A stretch of 64,000 bases of DNA from Halobacteria archaeon AArc-dxtr1 (GCA_025517425.1 JAOPJY010000003.1:143367-207366), one strand, 5' to 3'; positions 9,043 through 18,247 are shown, numbered from the stretch's first letter. Notes: generated from the letters alone by a model not told the origin. Program-made: numbers and translations.

Positions 9043-9714
9043 TTATTCGGTGGGGTCTCTGCCACGGAGCCGCTCTACCGTCGTCGAGAGTGCACTCACG
9101 TCGGCGTCTGTGATCGCGTGTGCATCGCCGGGAACCAGGTCGACGCTCACCTCGCCGCCCAGCGCCTCGATCGCCGCCGCACTCGCGGCGACGTGCTCGC
9201 GGTCGACGACCGGATCAGCCGCGTGGCCGCCGAACCACACCGGCGTGCCGCCGAGGCCGTCTCGAGCCTGCTGTGACCCGTCAGTGAGTTCGTCGAGACG
9301 ATCCGTCGGATCGTCGCCCGGAATCGCGCCCGAAAGGACGAAGACGCCGCCGTAGCGCTGTGGCCGGCGCAGGACGTACTCGGCTGCCAGGCAGCCACCC
9401 TGGGAGAAGCCAACCAGCACCGTCTGCTCGGGTGGTATTCCCGCCTGCACAGCGTGTTCGAGCGCACCCTCGACCCGCGCGACCGCCTCGGTAAGCTGGG
9501 GCTCGTTATCCGAGATGGGCGACCCAGCCGGCCGTGGGAACCAGCTGCTGCGGTCGGCCTCGGGTGCGATGAAGACGACGCCACGACGGTAGACCGGCTC
9601 GAGCAGGTTGATTACTCCCTGGGCCGTCGCACCCCGTCCGTGAAGCGCAACGACCGCGACGCGAGCGGCGGCCCGGGGGGCCCCCGAAACGACGATCGAG
9701 CCTTCCCCGGTCAT
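9043..9714 (-). CDS. Phospholipase/carboxylesterase family hydrolase (MhqD-like)
   Basis: 223-residue alpha/beta hydrolase of the carboxylesterase/phospholipase group. The oxyanion region is VALHGRGATAQG, the nucleophile elbow GFSQGGCLA, the acid is in GGHAADPVV and the catalytic His in PGDAHAITD. ATG 9712-9714 overlaps the stop of the upstream dioxygenase gene by ATGA, so the two are translationally coupled. In Bacillus subtilis the homologous pair MhqD and MhqO is induced by quinones and handles their adducts; a similar quinone or aromatic detoxification role here is inference from family and pairing. Confidence 0.85.
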   Translation of the reverse strand: MTGEGSIVVSGAPRAAARVAVVALHGRGATAQGVINLLEPVYRRGVVFIAPEADRSSWFPRPAGSPISDNEPQLTEAVARVEGALEHAVQAGIPPEQTVLVGFSQGGCLAAEYVLRRPQRYGGVFVLSGAIPGDDPTDRLDELTDGSQQARDGLGGTPVWFGGHAADPVVDREHVAASAAAIEALGGEVSVDLVPGDAHAITDADVSALSTTVERLRGRDPTE

Positions 9715-10643
9715 CGCCCCACGGGTTCGGTTGGCGCGATGAACTCTGGGTGCTGGCGCTCGACGAGGTCGCGCTGGTGGGCGAACCGCTCCGGGAGGTA
9801 GATCGAGTCGCCTGGATCGTGGTCCGCGGCTCGCGCCAGCCCCGGCGCCTCGGTGGCCAGCTCGAAGAGAATTCCCCCCGGCTCCCGGATGTACAACGAG
9901 TGAAAGAAGTGCCGATCTTTCACGCGCGACACCTCGGCGTCGCGGTCGCGAAACCGGTCGTGCCACGCGTACAGCGCATCCAAATCCGGAACTCGGAGAG
10001 CGACGTGGTGGAGCGTTCCGGGGCCCTCCCTGCCGAATTCCCCTTCCCGGTCGACGACATCGACGACGCGGCCCACGTCAGCGGTGCCACGGTATCGGAT
10101 GCGGTCGTCCTCCTGGTCGGCGCGGTCGAAGCCAAGTGTCTCGAGGACTGCTGCGGTCGCGTACGGGTTTACCGACTGGAGGGTGACGCCGTCGATTCCA
10201 CGAATGCGGGTCTCCGCCTCGCCTTCCGCCTCGACGCGCGACGTCTCGACGAGTTCAACCCGCGTTCCGTTCGGGTCAGGAAACGAGAGCACGCGCTCGC
10301 CGAACCGATCGCTTCGGCCACCGATGTCGACGCCTCGCCTCTCCAACCGCTCAGTCCAGTCCGGGAGCGATCCCTCGGGAACTGCGAGGGCGACCGCTGT
10401 CGGCTGGGGCGGACCCACTCGCCCGGGATCCGTCTCACCGAACGGGAAGAACGTAAGCACCGAGCCCGGTCGGCCGCTCGGATCGCCGTAGTAGAGGTGT
10501 GGCGTCAGCACGTCCTCGAAGTTGACGGTGCGGACGAGCCACGAGAGTCCGAGCGTCCCCGCGTAGAAGTCCACGTTTGCCTGGGCGTCGCCTGCGGTCC
10601 CGGTGACGTGGTGGATGCCGACCGGAGCCTCGTCTCGATGCAT
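9711..10643 (-). CDS. Ring-cleaving dioxygenase, VOC/glyoxalase superfamily (MhqO-like)
   Basis: 310-residue protein with four beta-alpha-beta-beta-beta modules. Metal-ligand positions of extradiol-type dioxygenases are present: HHVTGTAGDAQANVDFY near the N-terminus, TLHHVALRVPDLDA in the second half, and Glu in GGILFELATEAPG. It resembles MhqO/LinE-type hydroquinone ring-cleaving enzymes. Start at ATG 10641-10643 (MHRDEAPVGIHHV); the longer frame upstream adds 39 residues unlike the family. First gene of a two-gene operon with the esterase. The substrate is probably a hydroquinone, catechol or related toxic aromatic, but this is not proved. Confidence 0.85.
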   Translation of the reverse strand: MHRDEAPVGIHHVTGTAGDAQANVDFYAGTLGLSWLVRTVNFEDVLTPHLYYGDPSGRPGSVLTFFPFGETDPGRVGPPQPTAVALAVPEGSLPDWTERLERRGVDIGGRSDRFGERVLSFPDPNGTRVELVETSRVEAEGEAETRIRGIDGVTLQSVNPYATAAVLETLGFDRADQEDDRIRYRGTADVGRVVDVVDREGEFGREGPGTLHHVALRVPDLDALYAWHDRFRDRDAEVSRVKDRHFFHSLYIREPGGILFELATEAPGLARAADHDPGDSIYLPERFAHQRDLVERQHPEFIAPTEPVGR

Positions 10644-10744
10644 ACCCGAAGGGAGGCGCGCCGGACACAAAAGCACGCAGCCGGGACACCGCAACTGCAT
10701 TTCGCCACCCCAACTGACTACCATCTGCTCGGTGTACGACCGGT

Positions 10745-11236
10745 ATGCGCCTTCGAGCACTGCGGCCGTCGACCCTCTCAGGGCGGAACCTCGCGGTCGC
10801 GCTCGGGCTGATCGTCGGCGCCAACCTCCTTGGGTCCGCCCCGAGCGTCTTCGTCGGCAGCGATACCGGCTGGTTCGAGCCGCCGTGGTTCTACCCGCCG
10901 GAGATCGCCTTCCCGGTCGTCTGGACGCTGTTGTTTACTCTCCTCGGCGTCGTCGTCTTTCGTCTCTGGCGTCGGGGTCTGGGCCGACGCGATGTCCAGA
11001 TCGCCCTCGCAGCGTTCGCCGTCCAGTTCGCACTGAACCTCGCCTGGACGCCGGCCTTCTTCGGCCTGCAGCGACCCGGACTGGCACTGGCCGTGATCGT
11101 CGCGTTATGGGTTGCAATCGTCGCCACTATCGGCGCCGTCGCCAGGGTCGATCGGGTGGCCGCGGCTCTGCTGGTTCCGTATCTGGTGTGGGTCTCGTTC
11201 GCGACGGTGCTCAACTACGCCATCTACGCGACCTGA
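10745..11236 (+). CDS. tspO: TspO/MBR family tryptophan-rich sensory membrane protein
   Basis: 163-residue integral membrane protein with five predicted helices. Family signatures are clear: WFEPPWFYPPEIAFPVVWT in the first loop and second helix, FALNLAWTPAFFG in the middle, and PYLVWVSFATVLNYAIY at the C-terminus. TspO binds porphyrins, and in bacteria it is linked to tetrapyrrole and oxidative stress responses. The N-terminus extends about 15 residues beyond the usual start. It diverges from the dioxygenase/esterase pair with 101 bp between the starts, so a shared promoter region and shared stress response are possible. Confidence 0.9.
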   Translation: MRLRALRPSTLSGRNLAVALGLIVGANLLGSAPSVFVGSDTGWFEPPWFYPPEIAFPVVWTLLFTLLGVVVFRLWRRGLGRRDVQIALAAFAVQFALNLAWTPAFFGLQRPGLALAVIVALWVAIVATIGAVARVDRVAAALLVPYLVWVSFATVLNYAIYAT

Positions 11237-11253
11237 GCCGATTCGAACACCGG

Positions 11254-12192
11254 CTACCGATCGGTGCCGGCACGCGGGCGCTCGCTAACGAGGTACTCAG
11301 CAACCGTCTCGGGGTATTCCGCGTGAGGAAGCAGCTTCGCCTCGTCGACGACGACCAGGTCGCAGTCGGCGGCGTCGGCGAGATCTCGACCCTCCTGCAG
11401 AGGAACGCGCTCGGCTTCACGCCCCCAGACGAGCGTCACCGGAATCTCCAGGCCCGCGAGCGCTGTCGCCAGATCCGTCTCGGGGTCGAGCGCACCCGAC
11501 GCGAACGATGCTGGTGCGTAGCGAGCGCCGGGTTGGTGGGCGCTGCGCCAGGCGTAGGCCAGTCGCCCGTCGTCGAGAACCGTCGGATCCTCGTAGCCGT
11601 CTCGTGCGTAGAAGTACCGCAGCGAGGGCTTGCTCGCGAGCAGGTTGAACAGCGTCGTGCCAACTACCGGCGTCCGAAGCAGCGTCCGCAGTCGCGGCCG
11701 ATCTGGGCCCGTCTCGTCGGTCGGACAGATCAACACCAATCGTCCGATCGGCGCCTCTCGCGCCGCCTCCGCGGCGAACGCACCGGTCAACGAGGAGGCG
11801 ATCACGGTCGGTTCAGAGACCAGGTCCGTCGCGACGTCCCGGAGGAACTCCGTGTAGATCCCGGGTGAGTAGACCAGCGGGGGGCGATCCGACCGCCCGA
11901 ATCCGGGAAGGTCGACCGCAACGACGTGGTGGTCGTCAGCCAGTTTCGCGGCGATCGGTTCGAACTCGTCGCTGCTCGCAGCGGCGTGGATCCCGTGACA
12001 CAGCAGGACGTCCGGATCGTCCGGATTGCCTGCTTCCGTGTAGGCGACGTCCATGCCGCGCCAGCGGTAGGTTCGCTCGACGCCCGGCAGCGAACTCTCG
12101 AGGTTGCCCGCCCGACGCGAGAGCAGTCGGTTGCCAACCACGGCCGTCCCCGCGGCGCCGATCGCCGACGCCACCGCTGTTCGAACGTTCAT
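11254..12192 (-). CDS. Alpha/beta hydrolase
   Basis: 312-residue hydrolase starting at ATG 12190-12192 (MNVRTAVAS), with a short hydrophobic N-terminal segment that may anchor it. The fold is clear: VLLCHGIHAAASSDEFEPIAAKL (oxyanion loop), VVAVDLPGFGRSDRPP, and KLLPHAEYPETVAEYL carrying the catalytic His near the C-terminus. The nucleophile elbow reads IASSLTGAFA rather than GxSxG, a variant found in related archaeal hydrolases. Substrate unknown. Convergent with tspO, 17 bp apart. Confidence 0.82.
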   Translation of the reverse strand: MNVRTAVASAIGAAGTAVVGNRLLSRRAGNLESSLPGVERTYRWRGMDVAYTEAGNPDDPDVLLCHGIHAAASSDEFEPIAAKLADDHHVVAVDLPGFGRSDRPPLVYSPGIYTEFLRDVATDLVSEPTVIASSLTGAFAAEAAREAPIGRLVLICPTDETGPDRPRLRTLLRTPVVGTTLFNLLASKPSLRYFYARDGYEDPTVLDDGRLAYAWRSAHQPGARYAPASFASGALDPETDLATALAGLEIPVTLVWGREAERVPLQEGRDLADAADCDLVVVDEAKLLPHAEYPETVAEYLVSERPRAGTDR

Positions 12193-12273
12193 GGCACTGA
12201 ATACGCCGCGAAGAACCTTCAACGTGGGGCCAAAGAGCGGTGAGTTCATACTACTACAGACGACGGTCCACGC

Positions 12274-14274
12274 TCAGTCCGAACCTTGCTGATATAACGC
12301 GTCGGTCTCGATCACCGACAGCGGGCGATCGTAGAGGCGGACGTCGGCTAACTCACCGGTGAACCAGTCGTCGTCCCCAGATTTCGAGGCGATTCCGAGC
12401 GGAGCGTCGGAGGGCGCCGATTCGGTCACGTCGTCGTTCGACGCCTCCAGCTCGCCGTCGACGTAGATGGTCGACTCGTCGTCCGGGTTGTGACAGTAGA
12501 CGACGTGGTGCCACTCGCCGTCGTCGATCGCGGTCTCAGCAGCGAAGTCCTCGCCTAGTTCGAAATCGTCGTGGGGATCCAGGCGCGGCTGGGCCGTATC
12601 GTCTAAGGTCCCACACCAGAGCGAGGTATCCTTGCCGACCAGTACCGACCAATCACCCGTCCCGTCGGATCGGGCCCAGACCGAAACCGTGTACGCTGGC
12701 GGATCGATCTGGTCGGCGTCATCGATCAACACCGTTCCGTCTTCGCCGTCGAACTCCGCAGCGCCGCCAACAGGCGCCTCGAGGCCCGTCTCGACGCCGC
12801 CCTGAATCTCGCCGTCGTGGCCGTTCCCGCTGCTGTCCGCGACGGTGTCGCCCTCGACGCTGCCCTCCTCGAACGACCAGTGGCCGGCCAACCCGTCGGT
12901 GACCTCACCGTCGAACTCGCGGATCTCGATACCGCTGACTTTCGGATTCTCCTCCGACGACTCGAGTGCGACGACCAGTTCGTTGTCCTCGACCTCGACG
13001 ACGTGGGTGAACGTCACCGCGGTGTCCGGACCGTAGTCGGCGTAGAGATCGACGTCCGCGAAGAGCGACTCGCCGTTTACTGCGCCGCTGTAGATGCGCT
13101 CTTCCTCGCCGACGAACCAGATCTCTGCGGTATGCAGCGTAACCTCGTAAACGCCGTTCTCGATACCGAACGTGTAGGTGAGCTCGTCGTCGCCCCAGTG
13201 TTCGGTCCAGTACAGCGAGTCGTACTCGGTCCCCTCGATGTCCGGTTCGGCGCTGAATCCCTCCTCGTCGTTGAGCGGCCGGGACTCGTCGGTCGCGCCC
13301 GGGGACTCGTTGGGTTCGGGCGAGATCGAGAGCTGATCGGGCCACCAGATCTCGTCGTCTTCGAGGGGGCGGTTCTCACCCTCGAGTTCGATCGCCTCGG
13401 CGACGTCGGGTGCGGGGCCGAACTCGAGGCCGTCGATCTCGACGGTCTCGTCGGTGTGAGCGCCGCCGCAGTCGATCCCGAAGGGGGCGCTCATCGGCGT
13501 AAAGACCGAGACTTCGTGACTCACCGAGACGGTCGCCGTCTCGTCTCTCGCGCCGTAGCTCACGTCGGCGGTCAGCTCGTAGGAACCGTCTGCCTCCTCG
13601 GGAATCGACAGCTCCCAGCTGACGTCCAGACTCTCCTCGGCGCCGATCTCGTCGAACTCGGTCCCCGATTCGCCGTCGACGGCCCAGTCGTCGGGAACGT
13701 CAAGGCTCACATCGCCATCCTCGACCGGCACGGCGTACGGGTTCTCGACCGTCCCCGAGAGAGTGCTCGGCCCCGTGGGTAGTTCGTCGTCGTCGAACGA
13801 GAGCAGTGGATCGGGGTCGTCGAGCAGCGCCGCGAGTTCGAGCGTGCCGGACTCTTCGTCGTCCTCGGTCACCACCGCGTAGGTGTACTCGCCGGCGTCG
13901 AAATCGCCGGTGTCGAGCTCGAAGGCGATGGATTCGTTCTCCCCCGCTTCGAGCGTGTACTCCTCGTCGGCCTGTCTCTCACCGTCGACCTCGAGTGCGA
14001 CGGTCTGGGTTCCCTCCTCGTCGCCGGTGTTCGCGACCGTCGCGGAGATGCCGACCGCGTCACCTCGCGTCGCGGTCGCCTCGGTCGGTTCGAAGTCACC
14101 CAGCGCGAAGAACGCCGCGTCCGTTTCCTCGTCATCTGCAGGCTCGTCGTCACCGTTCTCGTCCGCCAGACAGCCCGCCAGCACCCCGACGAGGCTGGCC
14201 GCGCCGACTCCGCGAAGAAATCGCCGCCGATTGCTTCCCTCACCCGTTCGTGTGCGTCTCTCGTCTGAAGACAT
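12274..14274 (-). CDS. Malectin- and LamG-domain lipoprotein
   Basis: 666-residue secreted protein from ATG 14272-14274. It has a twin-arginine NRRRFLRGVG signal and lipobox VLAGC, then an acidic linker. Domains in order are: CARDB-like Ig module (about 50-135), a second Ig-like module (about 140-235), a malectin-like carbohydrate-binding domain starting at FGIDCGGAHTDE and ending at VSGIEIREFDG, and a C-terminal LamG/concanavalin-like lectin domain (HWSFEEGSVEGD...LADVRLYDRPL). Malectin and LamG folds bind glycans, so it is probably an anchored surface adhesin or glycan receptor. A larger paralogue lies at 44636-47395. No catalytic domain. Confidence 0.82.
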   Translation of the reverse strand: MSSDERRTRTGEGSNRRRFLRGVGAASLVGVLAGCLADENGDDEPADDEETDAAFFALGDFEPTEATATRGDAVGISATVANTGDEEGTQTVALEVDGERQADEEYTLEAGENESIAFELDTGDFDAGEYTYAVVTEDDEESGTLELAALLDDPDPLLSFDDDELPTGPSTLSGTVENPYAVPVEDGDVSLDVPDDWAVDGESGTEFDEIGAEESLDVSWELSIPEEADGSYELTADVSYGARDETATVSVSHEVSVFTPMSAPFGIDCGGAHTDETVEIDGLEFGPAPDVAEAIELEGENRPLEDDEIWWPDQLSISPEPNESPGATDESRPLNDEEGFSAEPDIEGTEYDSLYWTEHWGDDELTYTFGIENGVYEVTLHTAEIWFVGEEERIYSGAVNGESLFADVDLYADYGPDTAVTFTHVVEVEDNELVVALESSEENPKVSGIEIREFDGEVTDGLAGHWSFEEGSVEGDTVADSSGNGHDGEIQGGVETGLEAPVGGAAEFDGEDGTVLIDDADQIDPPAYTVSVWARSDGTGDWSVLVGKDTSLWCGTLDDTAQPRLDPHDDFELGEDFAAETAIDDGEWHHVVYCHNPDDESTIYVDGELEASNDDVTESAPSDAPLGIASKSGDDDWFTGELADVRLYDRPLSVIETDALYQQGSD

Positions 14275-14362
14275 GTGCGGGGAGTCATCACACGATCGTA
14301 TATGCGCTCGGCAGATTCTCACGAAGCGGACAGTCAGCGGCGAACGAACGTTCGTCGCCGCG

Positions 14363-15487
14363 TCACTCAGTCTGGCCGTCTGGCTCGGTTGCCGCCACCG
14401 TCGCCTCCTCCAGGCAGCGCTCGACGGGGGTCAGAACGTCTTCGGCGATCGCGTACGGATTTGTTTCTCCCGTCCTGACCGCCTCGGCGAGGTGGTCGAG
14501 GCCGCCAGCCTCGTCCAGGCGTGTCTCGAGAAGGCCGTGGAGATCCTCGCGCAGGAGCGTCCGAATCTCCTCGGCGCGGCGCTCGCGGGCGCGACGCTCA
14601 CCCCCACCGGACTCGGCGAGGAACGCGCGGTGGTCGGCGAGCGCACCGAGCAGGTCCTCGATTCCCTCACCGGTCGTCGCGACGGTCTCGACGATCGACG
14701 GCTGCCAGCCAGCGGCGTCAGTCTCGTGGGTCTGGAGCTGCCCCGGTCCGTGGTGGCCTGCCTCGACTCGTCCGTCAGTTCCGAGGTCGATCATCTCCCG
14801 GAGTTCCCGGACCGTCTGGTCGGCGCCCGGCCGGTCGGCCTTGTTGACGACGAGGACGTCCGCGATCTCTAAGATCCCCGCCTTCAGCGTCTGGACGGAG
14901 TCGCCGGCCCCCGGCGGGACGAGGACACAGACCGTGTCGGCGGTCCGAACCACGTCGATCTCGTTCTGGCCGGCGCCGACGGTCTCGACGACGATCTTGT
15001 CCTTTCCGAACGCGTCCATCGCTGCGACGGCCTCCGCAGTTGCCGTCGAGAGGCCGCCGAGAGTCCCGCGGGCGCTCATCGATCGAACGAAGACGTCCAT
15101 ATCGCCGACCGTCGAGGCCATCCGGATGCGGTCGCCGAGGACGGCGCCGCCGGTAAACGGTGATGAGGGGTCGATGGCGATCACGCCGACGGTCTCACCC
15201 TGCTCGCGGTAGGTCTCGGCTAGCTTGTCGACCAGGGTCGACTTTCCCGCACCTGGACTGCCCGTTATGCCGATCACGTCGGCGCTCCCAGTGTGTGCGT
15301 AGAGCTGGCCCACGAGATCGCGGTAGCCCGGCGATCGGTCCTCGATCTTCGAGATCGTCCGGGCCAGCGACCGGTGGTCACCGTCGAGGACGCCGTCGAC
15401 GAGAGCGTCGGTCTCCCTGCCGGTCGATCCAGAAGCGTCGTCCGTCGGTTCGGCGTCGTCTCCCGTCGCCTGAGACCCGTCGTTCAT
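14363..15487 (-). CDS. meaB: MeaB, methylmalonyl-CoA mutase-associated GTPase
   Basis: 374-residue G3E-class GTPase that protects and reloads B12-dependent methylmalonyl-CoA mutase. The P-loop is [17 protein letters not shown], followed by [21 protein letters not shown], the base-III switch [13 protein letters not shown] and the guanine-specificity motif VVNKADRPG. The C-terminal dimerisation arm is present ([16 protein letters not shown]). It starts inside the stop of the upstream B12-subunit gene (ATGA overlap at 15484-15487). The N-terminal 30 residues are acidic and not part of the fold. Confidence 0.93.
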   Translation of the reverse strand: MNDGSQATGDDAEPTDDASGSTGRETDALVDGVLDGDHRSLARTISKIEDRSPGYRDLVGQLYAHTGSADVIGITGSPGAGKSTLVDKLAETYREQGETVGVIAIDPSSPFTGGAVLGDRIRMASTVGDMDVFVRSMSARGTLGGLSTATAEAVAAMDAFGKDKIVVETVGAGQNEIDVVRTADTVCVLVPPGAGDSVQTLKAGILEIADVLVVNKADRPGADQTVRELREMIDLGTDGRVEAGHHGPGQLQTHETDAAGWQPSIVETVATTGEGIEDLLGALADHRAFLAESGGGERRARERRAEEIRTLLREDLHGLLETRLDEAGGLDHLAEAVRTGETNPYAIAEDVLTPVERCLEEATVAATEPDGQTE

Positions 15488-15900
15488 CGATCCGGAACGT
15501 TCTCGCGGACGAACTCGATCGTCTCCTCGGTGGAGGTTCCGGGGCCGAAGACGGCCGAGACGCCCGCTTCCATCAGCTCTGGCCGGTCTTCCTCGGGAAT
15601 GACACCGCCGACGAGGACGAGGGTGTCCTCGGCAGCGCCGTACTCTTCGAGTCCCTCGATGACTTTGGGAACGAGGGTGTCGTGGGCGCCGGAGAGAATC
15701 GAGATTCCCAGCACGTCGACGTCCTCCTGGACCGCCGCCTGAACGATCTCCTCGGGCGCCCGATGGAGGCCGGAGTAGACGACCTCGAAGCCGGCGTCCC
15801 GGAACGCCCGCGCAATCACGTGGGCACCGCGATCGTGGCCATCAAGGCCGACTTTCGCCACGAGACACCTGATCGACGCACCCGTCTGTTCGCTGCTCAT
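15484..15900 (-). CDS. Methylmalonyl-CoA mutase, cobalamin-binding subunit
   Basis: 138-residue stand-alone B12-binding domain. The DxHxxG motif that places the lower-axial His on cobalt is present ([18 protein letters not shown]), followed by the [18 protein letters not shown] and GGVIPEED strands and loops. It serves with a separately encoded catalytic mutase subunit in propionate/odd-chain and ethylmalonyl/methylaspartate-type carbon flow. The catalytic subunit is not in this window. I chose ATG 15898-15900 ([17 protein letters not shown]); longer frames add 61 non-conserved residues. Coupled to meaB by ATGA. Confidence 0.92.
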   Translation of the reverse strand: MSSEQTGASIRCLVAKVGLDGHDRGAHVIARAFRDAGFEVVYSGLHRAPEEIVQAAVQEDVDVLGISILSGAHDTLVPKVIEGLEEYGAAEDTLVLVGGVIPEEDRPELMEAGVSAVFGPGTSTEETIEFVRENVPDR

Positions 15901-16117
15901 GCCATCACGTACCGTGGCCCGTCGCTTGGGTGTAACGGTCCCGGTGAGACGTCCCTCGTCACAGCGTTGACGTTCCCGTCCCCTCCCATCCCCAACGGTC
16001 TCCTTCCGGACTGACGGCGGGCCTGCGGGCCGTTGTTGCCCGAACCAAAGGCTAAAGAGCGAAACTCGCATAGAGTACACCAATGACTATCGTTCGTTTG
16101 CTGCGGAGGGATCTCTC

Positions 16118-16792
16118 GTGGGCGTCGAAATAAAAGAGACCAGGGTGTCCGACGCCGAGTTCGAGGCGATGCAGTCGTTCGTCTTCGAGTATCTCGCGGC
16201 CAGCGTCGAGAAAGAAGAGGAAGGGGGGCGGATGCGCTGGTACCCGTGGCACTCCGCGGAGTACCGCCACAACCACATCCTCAACGTCGTCTCACTCGCC
16301 GAGGAGATCGCCGAGAAAGAGGGTGCCGACGTCGACGTCACCCGCGTCGCCGCCCTCTTTCACGACGTCGCCAAGCTAGAGGCCGACCAGGAACTCCACG
16401 CCGAAGCCGGCGCCCGGATCGCCCGAGAGTACTTGGAATCGCGTGGCGACTACCCCGATTCGTTCATCGACCAGGTGTGTCGCGCCGTCGAACACCACTC
16501 CTATCAGGGTACCCTGAGCGACCTCTCGCTCGAGGCGCAGTGTCTGCTCGAAGCCGACCTTCTCGATAAGGTCGGCGCCAACGGCACGGCCCTGATGCTC
16601 CTGCGAATGGGCTACGAGGCCCGGACACATCTCGACGCCGACGAGATGATCGACCGCGTGCTCGACCGCGGAATGGACGCCGCCAACCGGGTCGAGAGCG
16701 AAACCGCCGAGGGGATCGCCCATCAGCGGCTCAAGCGCGTGAAGTGGTTCCGCGAGTGGCTCGAAGACGAAATCGCCGCCCTCGGCAACTGA
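16118..16792 (+). CDS. HD-domain phosphohydrolase
   Basis: 224-residue HD-superfamily protein. Metal-binding residues appear as HNHILNVVSLA, ALFHDVAKLEA and later AVEHHSYQG, with a downstream Asp (LLEADLLDKVGANG). It resembles small archaeal HD hydrolases that act on nucleotides or phosphoesters. Substrate unknown. The GTG at 16118 is favoured because GGAGGG (16105-16110) sits seven bases upstream, an uncommon strong ribosome site for this genome. A 16-codon ATG frame at 16083-16133 overlaps the start out of frame. Confidence 0.85.
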   Translation: MGVEIKETRVSDAEFEAMQSFVFEYLAASVEKEEEGGRMRWYPWHSAEYRHNHILNVVSLAEEIAEKEGADVDVTRVAALFHDVAKLEADQELHAEAGARIAREYLESRGDYPDSFIDQVCRAVEHHSYQGTLSDLSLEAQCLLEADLLDKVGANGTALMLLRMGYEARTHLDADEMIDRVLDRGMDAANRVESETAEGIAHQRLKRVKWFREWLEDEIAALGN

Positions 16793-16822
16793 CAGGGACT
16801 GCCAACACCCTCCAGGCCTCCC

Positions 16823-17500
16823 TCACAGCGATCCGACGCCAAGCCCGAGGAAGACGACGCCAAACACCGCGAGCACCGCGGCGCTCAATCCGGCCACAAG
16901 CGGCGCGATCGCGTCAATCCGCCGGCCAGCCCGAACCAGCGCAGCCGGATACGTGACGGCCCAGACGGCGATCCCGGCAAAGAACCCGAGCAACAGGACC
17001 GGCGATCCGGTCCGAACGACGAGCTCTGCGTCGGATGCGCCGCCGACAGCCGGCACGTAGGCGGCGACGTCGATCGTGCCCGGTTCTAACAGCGCGATCC
17101 CGGCAGTCAGCCAGAAGCCGATCTGGTAGGGATTGGTCAGCGAGAGCGCGAACGTCCGCCGGAAGCCGGTCGAGTCGGTGGAGACGTCCTCCCGAAACGC
17201 GGTCGACCTGCGAGCGTCTGCCAGTGCACCCACGGCGAAGTACAGCATCAGGACGCCGCCAACCAGGTAACAGACCGTCCGAATCGACGGATAGTGGTCG
17301 ACGACAGCGAGTGCCCCGAACGCAGCCAGTACGAAAAAGAGGACGTCAGCACTCATCGCGCCAAGCCCGGCGCGAAATCCTGCAGTCCATCCTCTGAGGA
17401 CGCTCTCCTCGGCGATGATCGCGTTCATCGGCCCCGGCGGCGCCGCGAGCGCGAGTCCGAAGAGTGCGCCCACGAGGAGGGTGTCGACGGGCGAAAGCAC
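16823..17500 (-). CDS. LysE/RhtB family amino-acid exporter
   Basis: 225-residue membrane protein with about six hydrophobic helices. The family N-terminus is clear: ALFGLALAAPPGPMNAIIAEESVLRGWTAG, with the PPGPM motif of LysE translocators, then LSLTNPYQIGFW typical of the second half. It probably exports amino acids or similar small metabolites by proton exchange. Substrate cannot be deduced. Convergent with the HD gene and divergent from the small lipoprotein gene at 17629. Confidence 0.88.
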   Translation of the reverse strand: MLSPVDTLLVGALFGLALAAPPGPMNAIIAEESVLRGWTAGFRAGLGAMSADVLFFVLAAFGALAVVDHYPSIRTVCYLVGGVLMLYFAVGALADARRSTAFREDVSTDSTGFRRTFALSLTNPYQIGFWLTAGIALLEPGTIDVAAYVPAVGGASDAELVVRTGSPVLLLGFFAGIAVWAVTYPAALVRAGRRIDAIAPLVAGLSAAVLAVFGVVFLGLGVGSL

Positions 17501-17599
17501 GTCTCAGATTGGGACGGGACCGTGAAAACCCTCTCGAACCCAGTCGACGGTCGACTCAGCCCCGCTTCGGTAAAACAGCTCTTTCAGCTAGAAGTGGTT

Positions 17600-17608
17600 G
17601 TTTATCCC
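17600..17608 (+). promoter_or_regulatory. TATA box of the small lipoprotein gene
   Basis: GTTTATCCC is centred about 25 nt before the ATG at 17629. That spacing fits a leaderless haloarchaeal transcript. Confidence 0.5.
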
Positions 17609-17628
17609 AGCAACTCCTACGGGTAGCT

Positions 17629-18198
17629 ATGCCAAAACCCAGTCGACGCCAACTACTCTCCGGAACGGCCACAGCAGTTCCCGCAGTGCTCGCCGGCTGC
17701 GTAACTGAGGCGCGTTCATCGTTCGAAGCCGGAAGCGACGATGGAGATGATGGAAGTGGTGACGACAGCGACTCGCGGTCCGACAGCGAGAACGGCGATA
17801 CCACCGGTGGCGACGACGATGCGGAAGACGGTACTGGAGAATATCGTCCAACAAACGACTCGGTCGATGCGTGGATCGAGACGGTCGACGCGGACTGTGG
17901 TGGCCCAACCGACCACAGGGTTGCCGCCGAACACGACGGGGAGAGCGTCGTCGTCACGGGTGCGCTCACCGCCTCGAATCCGTGTCACGAGGCGATCGTC
18001 ACCGGAAGCGAGTACGATGACGGAAACCTCCGGCTACAGATCGACGTCAAGTCGACGCTCGAAGACGGAGAGGTCTGTGTGGAGTGTGTTGGGATCATCT
18101 CGTATGAAGCGACGGCCAAACTCGCGGACGGCGCCGAACCCGACACAGTGGTCGTCGACCATGCGACCGGCGACGAGCACGTCGTCGAACTGGAGTGA
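17629..18198 (+). CDS. Small acidic lipoprotein of unknown function
   Basis: 189 residues starting at ATG 17629 (MPKPSRRQLLSG). The SRRQLL twin-arginine-type signal and lipobox VLAGC predict export and lipid anchoring. A very acidic Asp/Ser/Gly linker follows (about residues 36-80), then a globular domain of about 110 residues with four Cys (DADCGG, SNPCHEA, EVCVECVG) that could form disulfides or bind metal. I do not recognise the domain. Similar lipoproteins are common in haloarchaea. Confidence 0.75.
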   Translation: MPKPSRRQLLSGTATAVPAVLAGCVTEARSSFEAGSDDGDDGSGDDSDSRSDSENGDTTGGDDDAEDGTGEYRPTNDSVDAWIETVDADCGGPTDHRVAAEHDGESVVVTGALTASNPCHEAIVTGSEYDDGNLRLQIDVKSTLEDGEVCVECVGIISYEATAKLADGAEPDTVVVDHATGDEHVVELE

Positions 18199-18225
18199 GC
18201 GGCCCGTCTTCGTTCGGAGTAGAAG

Positions 18226-18247
18226 CGGTGGGGATGGGATTTGAACC
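18226..18247 (-). repeat. Direct repeat of the tRNA-Ser 3' end (att-like remnant)
   Basis: 22 bases at 18226-18247 are identical to 18359-18380, which encode the discriminator base, the acceptor 3' strand and part of the T arm of tRNA-Ser(UGA). The copies are 133 bp apart in the same orientation. No anticodon or D arm accompanies the outer copy, so it is not a tRNA gene. Integrase insertion into a tRNA gene leaves such duplications. Confidence 0.7.

Noticed and set aside
16083-16133. 16-codon ATG frame overlapping the HD gene start
   Set aside because: Too short and without independent support; the GGAGGG site points to GTG 16118.
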